Below, one piece after another: positions 56,654-64,000 of a stretch of DNA of 64,000 bases. The DNA is from Schistocerca nitens (taxonomy: Eukaryota > Arthropoda > Insecta > Orthoptera > Acrididae). Within the stretch, counting starts at the first letter, position 1. Every line of letters begins with the position of its first letter. The position numbers were made by a program, and so were the translations under genes. Below the pieces are notes generated by a model. The model was not told the origin of the DNA, did not search any database, and saw nothing but the letters and a program-made list of their open reading frames with translations. Location: the NCBI RefSeq assembly GCF_023898315.1, contig NC_064619.1, forward strand, positions 507,194,594 to 507,258,593. The letters run 5' to 3'.

Positions 56654-58825
56654 ATGTCAAAACGAACTAAAAGAATACATGATAATGTGCAGTTGAGTAG
56701 AGTAATGAGTAGAGAGAGAGAGGAAAGTGAAGAGGATATGGATGATGCATCCCATGAGCTCAATGTGGGACAGGAGACATGTACAGATAATAATACAGTT
56801 ATTGATTTAGAGCCGTTAGGAGATTCAAATACAATGATAAGTAAGGTAAGCAGCGTGGGAGAACATAAAGATCTTGAGGTTTCGGAAGTAGATCAGCAAG
56901 TTGATCCTCAAAATGGAAATATTAATCAAAAAGTATTTGATATGCTGGTATCAATAAATGGGTGTAATGAATGGAAGACTTGGTTCACTAGAAAAAGATA
57001 ATAAGCAATTAAAAGAGGACAATCAGAAGTTAAATGAAAAATTTGAGGCCAAATTTGGTTCATTGGAAGTTAAAATGGATTCTTTGGAAAGCAAACTGAA
57101 CACCTTTGATTATAAACTGGAAAAATACTAAGAAAGAATTAAAGGCGGAATGGGAGACTCAGGTAAATGCAAAATTTGGAGAACTAGATGTAGAGTTTTC
57201 TAACACCTTAGAAAGGCAATATAATAATTTAATGGGAAAACTTCATGACGTGGAAAAGAAATATGAGGTAGTTTCGATGGCCTGTCCAATAGGACGGTTA
57301 AGTGTGAAAGCAGCTGTTTCAGTGCTAGCGCACAGATAGAAGAGCTTTCGAAACAAATAGTCGAGTTTGAGTCCGATGCTCGTAAGGGGATTGACAAGTA
57401 TTTAGTAGATCAAACTAAAAGACTTGACGAAGATCTATCTGAATGGATAGAAATAAAAGGAAATGAAATTGTAGACAAGGTTAAGACTACTATTGGATCC
57501 CAGCCAAATGAAAAAATCAATGAGCACCTAGGTAGAAATGATGAATTAATTAAGCTCTTCACTAGCGAAATTCAGAAAATAAAAGACAAAATAGTTGATG
57601 AGTTTCCTAAATGGCAAAAGGAATCCAATCATAAATTGGCGGAGTTAGAACGAAAGTCATCACAAAATTTGTTGACATAGGACAAACGTTCGGAGAATAG
57701 GTCGAAAAACAACCGAACATGTGATAATACGAAGTACAATTGTGGTGAAAATTTGCATTGGGAAGTTGATGATTCGGTTGGTAAAGATGATGATTCTTTT
57801 GGTCAGCGAGGATATTTGTCTTCTTTAAAGGTGGAGAACAGCATTTTTAAAAGTAGACAATTCCCAACATTCTCCACTGTAAAGAACAACCTGCATCCGA
57901 AAATCTTTATCAATAATTTCAAAAGAATATTTCCACGTAGCTGGTCTGGACACGACCGACTTCAAATTATAGTATCCAAAATTACCGGAGAAGCCGCATT
58001 ATGGGCCGCCGAAGTAATTGCCATACTTGCGCTGAGTTTGAACAACTTTTTTTGGCTAAATACTGGTCGTCGAGTAAACAAGAGAAATTAAGAAAAGAGG
58101 TTTACCAACCTGAGTATTTTAACAGTAAAAGGAGTACTTTAAGGCAATATTTTGAAAAGTACATAAATAAGACACGTTATTGGAGTGATCCAATTTCTCA
58201 CAAGGAAGTGATCAGAATTTTGAAGGGAAGGTTGCCCATAAATATACGTGAAAAGTTAGTAAATGTTCCTGACCACGATGTAGAACAATTCTTGTCGGTG
58301 ATTGACTCTATAGATATGACTATGGAAGACGCAAGACAAGTGAGTAGTAATCAAATGTCGACTCACACTCATATTAATACGAATAATTATAATAATAATT
58401 TAACGTATGATAATAATAATACCGAAAACCAGGTCAAACCCGCATCACAGGAGCGTGGACAATCTTCGTCCTATGGTTGCAATAAAAACAATGATTATAA
58501 TAAATATAGAAGAGATACTTACTGTGCTAGAGGTAAACCTCGATATGGTGACGCGAATGTGCATAGTAGTGATATTAATAAGAGTAACAGGTACCCAAGT
58601 GATGAACCCAATTGTATTCGACCTTGGGAAGATAATTCGAAGCATAATGTTCATCGGCAGGATGGAACAAATGCCTCGAGTCCTCATCCAGCACAAGGAG
58701 TTATACCAATGGGCGAAGGAGCCTCCAATGTGCGACGGGGTGAATACCATAACTCGGATCATACTGTACGGATTGTGGAAGTTCATGAACCCCCATCGAT
58801 GACTCAACGAGATAGATTAAACTAA
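56654..58825 (+). pseudogene. gag polyprotein pseudogene
   Basis: The region starts at the ATG at 56654 with an acidic N-terminal part, followed at 56985-57700 by lysine/glutamate-rich heptad-like sequence suggesting coiled coil. A capsid-like retrotransposon gag domain follows (57830-58330; around ALWAAEV, then AKYWSS and the TLRQYFEKY block). The tail is Asn-rich and has no CCHC zinc knuckle. The reading frame changes at least three times: after 57001, near 57690, and near 58015 where the capsid domain passes from frame 57753-58091 to frame 58001-58825. Gag would form the particle that packages the RNA. Not functional as it stands. Confidence 0.82.
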
Positions 58826-58944
58826 TACCGGTCACCAACTGCCTTCCTAGGATGACTGGAAAGGAGAAGAAAGGCGGGCATCAATTTGAACTGAGAGTAT
58901 TAAGGTACAATAATGATCAGGATATAAGGAATGAATTAATTTAA

Positions 58945-59478
58945 GAAAAACCTGAAATTTCTAATAAATGCGGACAAGTTTTACAGGCAATAATTCCAAC
59001 AAGTATAAATAATGTTGATGTTGAAATATTAATTGATACTGGAGCGACTGTGATGACGCTGGACTGCTTAAAACAGATAAGCCGAGGGGTAAAAATGCCG
59101 ACTTTTCCTATCACAAGATGTACCGTGTCTGGCGCGTTCAGCGCAAAAAATGCAAAAAGTTGTGAAACAGGTACGTGTCGACGTTACAATACAGGGGGCT
59201 CAAATAGAAATACGTTCCTGGTTGTTCCTATGACAGTACCATGTATCTGGGGTTTGGATTTTTTATGTGAGACCGGTGGAATCATTAATTTAAAGAAAGG
59301 TGAATGTATATTTAATTCCAATGGTAATGTTTTGACAGCCACCCTGAGAAAGGGCCGAGTAATTCCAAATCAATTGTGTATGAATCTAATGGTAAAATAT
59401 GTCAGTATTGATGATGAAAATGTGTATGATATCTGCCTTATTGAATGTTCTGAAGAAATGATGGATAAAATGTCATAG
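58945..59478 (+). pseudogene. pol: aspartic protease
   Basis: ILIDTGATVMTL at 59026-59061 is the retroviral-type aspartic protease active site (DTG at 59035-59043). A WGLDFL motif near 59253 is the conserved second half. The frame is open from about 58945 to 59478. It is offset by -1 from the gag frame ending at 58825, as expected for frameshift-expressed pol, but a stop lies between, so the native junction is not clear. Confidence 0.85.
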
Positions 59479-59487
59479 CAGGAAAAG

Positions 59488-60748
59488 GTGTTAGAATCAG
59501 AATATTTATCTGTAATCCAAAGGGACGAATTGTACTACTTGTTGGAAGCATATCAGTCGATTTTTAGTAAACGTCCGGGTATAATAAAAAACTTTGAATA
59601 CCATATAAAGACGTATCACAGCAACCTTTTTGTCGTACTTCCTATTCTATCCCATGGACAAAGAAAGAAATAGTCAGAAAGGAAATCAATAAAATGTTAG
59701 AATGGGGTATTATTGGGCTCTCAGAGTCCGAATATTGTAACCCTCTTATGGCGGTAATTAAACCCAATGGTGACATCAGATTGGTGTTGGATGCCAGAGA
59801 GATCAATAAGATCATTATACATGTACAAACGCGACCTAGAAGAGTTAGTACAAAAGTTTTATGGTGCCCGCTTCTTAACTTCTTTGGATATACGTAGTTC
59901 ATATTGGCAAACTAGAATATCGAAAGAATCTCGGAAATATACTGCATTCGTTTTTCTGGGCCGAAGTTACCAGTTTACCGTCATGTCATTTGGGTTGAAA
60001 ATAAGCGGTGGTGTTTTCATATCGGCATTAGATACCGTACTGGGCAGAGACCATTTGAATGAAGTTACTTTATATGTGGATGATTTGATAATTGCTTCTG
60101 AAACTTGGGAGGAACATTTGGACTTATTAAGAAGAGTTTTTGCGAAATTTTTGGAATATGGAGTTACTGTAAATTTGAGCAAATCCAAGTTTGCTCATAA
60201 CCAATTGAAATTTCTTGGACATATAATTACTCCTGAAGGGATAAAACCAAATCCTAAAAAAATGGATGCAATTAACAGATGTGCTTATCCAAAGAATAGA
60301 ACGGAATTAAAGTCATTTATCGGCTTAGTTTCATTTTTTCAACGATTTTTACCCAATCAGTTAGGAAGCCAAGACTGTTTGTTACGGCTGTTAAGAAAAA
60401 ATGTCGTGTGGGAGTGGATTTCCGAATGCACGCAAGCTTTTGATAACATATGCAATGCTTTGACTAATGCTCCACTGTTACATCATCCGAGACTTGATCA
60501 AGATTTTTATATTGCTGCGGATGCTTCTGAAACAGGATTGGGTGCCACTCTTTTCCAGATGGACAATCCAGAAGATATCAGTACCATCAAAATAATTGGG
60601 TTTGCCAGCAGAACACTCTCTAGCTGTGAACATGCTTATTGTACTAGTGAACTGGAAGTACTGGCCGTGGTCTCGTCCCTTAGAAAGTTTCGCTGTTTTG
60701 TATATGGAAATAAGATCATTGTATTCTGTGACCACAAAGCTTTATTTT
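59488..60748 (+). pseudogene. pol: reverse transcriptase and RNase H
   Basis: The N-terminal part (59488-59673) ends out of frame, a second frame (59694-59897) carries PLMAVIKPNGDIRLVLDAREIN, and a third (to 60748) continues with LTSLDIRSSYWQ, YTAFVFLG, FTVMSFGLK, and the catalytic YVDD at 60073-60084. The connection region and RNase H follow (AADASETGLGATLF, ELEVLAVV, FCDHKALF). The enzyme copies element RNA to DNA. Two single-base-type frameshifts split the RT (about 59645 and 59820) and another ends it at 60748. Fingers-palm residues of the YVDD region and the first RNase H Asp are intact. Confidence 0.9.
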
Positions 60749-60758
60749 AGCAGGAAGG

Positions 60759-62130
60759 ATGTTCCATTCACGCTTAACCCGGTGGGCCTTGCTACTGCAA
60801 GAATATGATATTACGCTCAAATACATCAGAGGGAAAGACACCATCATAGCTGATGCTCTTTCAAGACTACCGAAAAGAAAGAATGACGATGAGTGTGAAG
60901 AACGGACTATTGACCTTAAAGTCATGAATTTATCAAGGCAATATTGTGAGAGGCAGATTTCACAGCTATGTCGAAGTCTTCCACAACTGCAAGATGATAA
61001 GTTGTGGAAAGCCATTAGACATGCTGTTGAAAGCAAAACGCTAAGTCACTCTCAAGAACAGTATCAATTAAAATCCGGAATATTGTATCGGAGGGAGGAT
61101 GAAGAAGATGTTTGGAAAGTTTGTGTTCCAAATAAATATTTAGAATCACTAGTATGGTACACTCACTTGAATTGGGGTTATTTTGGTGCCGCTAAATGTA
61201 CAGCCAAAATAGCACAATATTGCTATCATCCAAATTTGGGACGACTAGCTACAAATATTCTTAAGAAGTGCAAAATATGTCAGAAGGCAAAACCCATAAA
61301 CTATTGTCGGAAGATAGAATTACATCCGATCATCCCACAACAACATTTAATGTTGGTGTCATGTGATGTCTGTGGGCCATGTCCCATGACACATGGACGG
61401 TTCAAATATGTTTTGGCTTTCTATGATCTCTTTTCAAAATATGTGAAATTATATCCTTTGAAAAATCTCCACGTTCGACCCATGTTACGCAAATTTATCA
61501 ACAAACCTATAATGATCTTGACAGACAACGCTGCTTATTATACAAGCAAAGTATGGAGAGACACTATGAAAGAACAAGGAATCCAGCACATTTACATCTC
61601 AAGATTTTACCCTCGTGGAAATCCGGTTGTGAGAATCTACCGAGAGTTGAACCGATTTTTATGGACGTACATACCCAAACAACATTATAAATGGATCGAT
61701 TGGATTTATAAATTTGAGAAAGTGTATAATGACTTACCACACTTATCGACAGGTTATTCACCTAACCAAATAGTATTTGGTGAAAGTATTGTGCCAGAAT
61801 GGATGAAGAAATTACCTACGATAGAACAAAAGATTACCAAGAAAGAAGGTCTACGAAAACCTGAAGCATCAAGCACAATTGAGAAAAACCCGTTTTGATA
61901 AAAATGTGAAGAAAGTAGTCACATATGATGTAGGGGAAGAAATTTTATTGAGAAATCACCCAAAAGCATCAACCAGGAAAAGACTAAATAAGAAATGGCA
62001 ATATTTATATACAGGTCCATACAAAATAATGAAAACACCTCATGAAGGGAGCTACGTCCTGGCAGATTGTGATACTGATGTAATTAAGGGCTTGTTCCCT
62101 CACATAGGCCTGAAGAAGTATTATCGATAA
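60759..62130 (+). pseudogene. pol: integrase
   Basis: A zinc-binding HHCC-like region at about 61150-61290 (THLNWGYFGAAKC ... CKICQKAKP) has Tyr at the usual second His. The core has SCDVCGP (Asp codon 61365) and LTDNAAYY (Asp codon 61524). At RGNPVV the codon at 61629 gives Val where the family normally has the catalytic Glu. The C-terminal part moves to another frame (61879-62130, GPYKIMKTPHEGSYVL), a chromatin-binding-type end. Two putative key residues are lost and one frameshift is present, so integration activity is not expected. Confidence 0.87.
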
Positions 62131-62749
62131 TGAGCAAAATATAGATTCAATAAACACTGAATGATACCAAGACTACACTCAGAGTGGACTAAATAAAAGC
62201 ACCAGTGGATAAATACGCACTTATACTAATTTACAAAGAAAATTAAAGAATGTACCGAAGATTTCCATGAGATACCTTCTTGGTATCAGCAACAATGACG
62301 ACGCTGAAATACGATTTATCCTCTCACCGAACAGCGAGGATGGATGATTTAAAAGTGGAATTAAGAGGAAAAGAGAAGGACCAAATCCTCTCTGGTTAAA
62401 CAAGTGGCCTGATAAGGGTTTTGGCCTACGATGCCAATCGTCGAACCCGGCTGTGATCCCTGCCTTGCACAGTCGGTTGAAGAACTGAGGGCTTCATCCA
62501 AGAAAAAAAATGTGGTGTGAATATGAAGTGATTAGTGCGAAGTGTTTCTATGACAACCTATAAACAAATGTGGAATTTAGTTAAGAGCATTTTGTCTAGG
62601 CCCATTAACTCAAAAATTGTAGCATGTATGTACTGACTTGTTGAGTGAATCTGAGAGTGAGTGTATTCGCCGAAACAAATATCCTCTCCTGTCACAGTAC
62701 ACAAAAAAATAAGCCTGTTCTGTCTGGAACCCTCTTCAAGACATCACAG
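62131..62749. other. Non-coding region between pol and the 3' LTR
   Basis: No frame above 61 codons and no envelope-like or accessory gene seen. Confidence 0.6.
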
Positions 62750-62761
62750 TCTGGGGGGCCG
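62750..62761 (+). other. Polypurine tract
   Basis: tctggggggccg directly before the 3' LTR. Unusually short and with two C; it would prime plus-strand synthesis. Confidence 0.6.
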
Positions 62762-63779
62762 TGTAACATTACGAGTCAAAATAGCTGTATCGGAACTTGA
62801 ATAGCGTAAAGTTATCGTTAAAAACGCACGCCGCGCGATTTGTTACGATTTGGTCGGTCATAATAATAGTAACATGCTTTTGAATACCATTAAAATATAA
62901 CGGCGATACCTGTTTAGCGTTATTGGAAATAATATGTAGTAAATTAATGAGTAAGATAGCCGATCCTATAAGAAGAGGTAAAATTGGGCATATTAAGGTG
63001 TTTCGCTTTATATCGACTAAGCCGATGATACGGCGTCTTTTTTTTCCGTTTACTCTTAGAAAAAAAAAACAAGTAAAGAAGTGCTAATTGTGCGTTGTGA
63101 AAAATATAGGGGCGAATTTTAAATAGCTACAGTGTAAACAAATGGACATTCGGTTACGCGAAATAGCGGATAGTAAAGTGTGGTCATTAAACTGAGTACA
63201 CATGCAGGGCGGTCAATTCCGGGATAAGTCTATTCGCATCTCACGAGGGACGCGGTACTGAGACCGTTTTTTTTTTTTTAATTATATCGCGGAGAGCGGG
63301 CTTCAATTTATAAAAAGGAGAAAAGCTGTATCATTATCATTGACTGTTGGTGTCAAGCAACCAAAATTGTTCATCAAAGGGTTTCGGTGAATGAGTGGTG
63401 AATGCGAAATGAAACTGTGAACGAAGTTATATTAAATAAAGCAGAAGAGACAAGACAGTTTGGTTGTATCTCTTATTATTCCATAAATTGTAACATTTCT
63501 TCTCGTTGTACGAAGCCTTTATAGACGATCGTTATGACAATTTGCTTTGAAGGGATCTCGTTACGAGTTAAGTTTTGGGGACCTGGTCAAGAGGGGATAG
63601 TTCGTAGATCCTAACTACTGCAGCTATTTTGGAATCAGGTGCTACCGTGACCGTTGTGTGTTGTCAATGGCTTAAGGTCATCATATCTCATGCTCTAAGA
63701 TCGACGCGCCTTTCCTCTTGGTATAACGGTGTCTCACGGTAACAACAACAACGCCGACGGTGAAGGATGATACGGTAGA
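62762..63779 (+). repeat. 3' long terminal repeat
   Basis: About 98% identical to 55347-56371. The main difference is a 10-base gap at about 63136, where the 5' copy has gtataatcagac. Confidence 0.92.
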
Positions 63780-63783
63780 AGGT

Positions 63784-64000
63784 GTTGATACAGAAGAGCG
63801 GACAAGTATATCATGGAAAGGAATAAAGCCCAAATATCGATTCCGAAGATGAATTACCGAGAAAGGCACCTCGATTACCATAATACTGAAACAAAAAGAT
63901 AAGTTAACGGACTACGTAAATCCGGCAGTTGTTCGCATTACATAAGGAATAACACGGGGAGAAAAATCATGGAAAGATACTGAAAGCGCAGGCCCGGAGC
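63784..64000. other. Unassigned flank
   Basis: Nothing recognised. Confidence 0.3.

Larger units (their letters stand above)
55347..63779 (+). mobile_element. Ty3/gypsy-type LTR retrotransposon, complete but inactive
   Basis: An 8.4-kb element with LTRs of 1025 and 1018 bp, a tRNA-Lys-type primer site, gag, pol in the order protease-RT-RNase H-integrase, and a G-rich tract before the 3' LTR. aggt at 55343-55346 and 63780-63783 is a 4-bp target-site duplication. I counted about 19 substitutions and one 10-base gap between the LTRs, so roughly 98% identity: a fairly recent insertion. Gag and pol are nevertheless broken by several frameshifts. No envelope-type frame lies in the 630 bases after integrase, so this is a retrotransposon and not an endogenous retrovirus-like form. 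Confidence 0.94.

Noticed and set aside
62131..62749. An envelope gene downstream of integrase
   Set aside because: No frame over 61 codons, and no signal peptide or membrane segment.
1..64000. CRISPR arrays, operons, ribosome binding sites or bacterial insertion sequences
   Set aside because: Composition, SINEs, LINEs and LTR elements show eukaryotic DNA; no regularly spaced short repeats were seen.

Overview
This window looks like intergenic, repeat-saturated chromosomal DNA from a large arthropod genome, most likely an orthopteran insect (a locust or grasshopper, Schistocerca-like). That placement is an inference from the style of the repeats: tRNA-headed SINEs, many Tc1-like transposons, jockey-like LINE tails and Penelope-like elements. 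No taxonomic marker is present. I recognise no host protein-coding gene. Nearly every assignable base belongs to a transposable element or its remains, and the rest is AT-rich DNA with microsatellites plus three GC/CpG-rich islands.

Layout. 1-898: 3' two-thirds of a Tc1-like transposon (family A). 1290-3310: a LINE fragment and a decayed Tigger/pogo transposase, both on the minus strand, split by a SINE. 3361-5300: two other tRNA-derived SINEs, a GC island and a C22 tract. 5513-6848: Tc1-like family B. 7648-9330: a Penelope-like tail, a SINE and Tc1-like family C. 11.85-14.83 kb: a dense nest of Tc1-like family D (cut by a SINE), a jockey-like LINE (cut by a SINE) and a mariner deletion derivative. 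15202-16623: a complete, apparently intact Tc1-like family A transposon with a 340-residue transposase. 17.35-20.15 kb: Tc1-like families E and F with nested SINEs. 20.5-24.6 kb: LINE fragments, a GC island and a 5S-rRNA-derived SINE. 25480-27107: a Penelope-like insertion built as an almost perfect 762-bp palindrome. 28.7-29.8 kb: a second family B copy. 30.06-30.65 kb: the strongest GC island. 30.97-32.68 kb: a second family F copy. 34.2-38.3 kb: a DUF4817-type transposase relic and two TIR elements placed almost end to end. 38.3-47 kb: mostly unassigned AT-rich DNA with microsatellites. 47.08-48.4 kb: another Tc1-like relic. 50.4-51.6 kb: a mariner relic. 55347-63779: a complete Ty3/gypsy-type LTR retrotransposon with about 98% identical LTRs and a tRNA-Lys-type primer site, but with its gag and pol frames broken many times.

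How the parts relate. The SINEs lack coding capacity and must borrow LINE machinery. At least 14 copies of one SINE family occur here, many inside older transposons and several with clear 10-14 bp target-site duplications, so they give a relative insertion order. The only protein that looks functional is the family A transposase at 15446-16468. The GIY-YIG segment of the Penelope palindrome is open but lacks its reverse-transcriptase part. The most unusual items are the Penelope palindrome, a recurring hammerhead-like motif (CTGANGA, stem-loop, GAAAC) at several places, the 32-residue spacing between the second aspartate and the glutamate of the family A transposase, and a perfect 31-bp inverted filler copied between two sites 0.9 kb apart.
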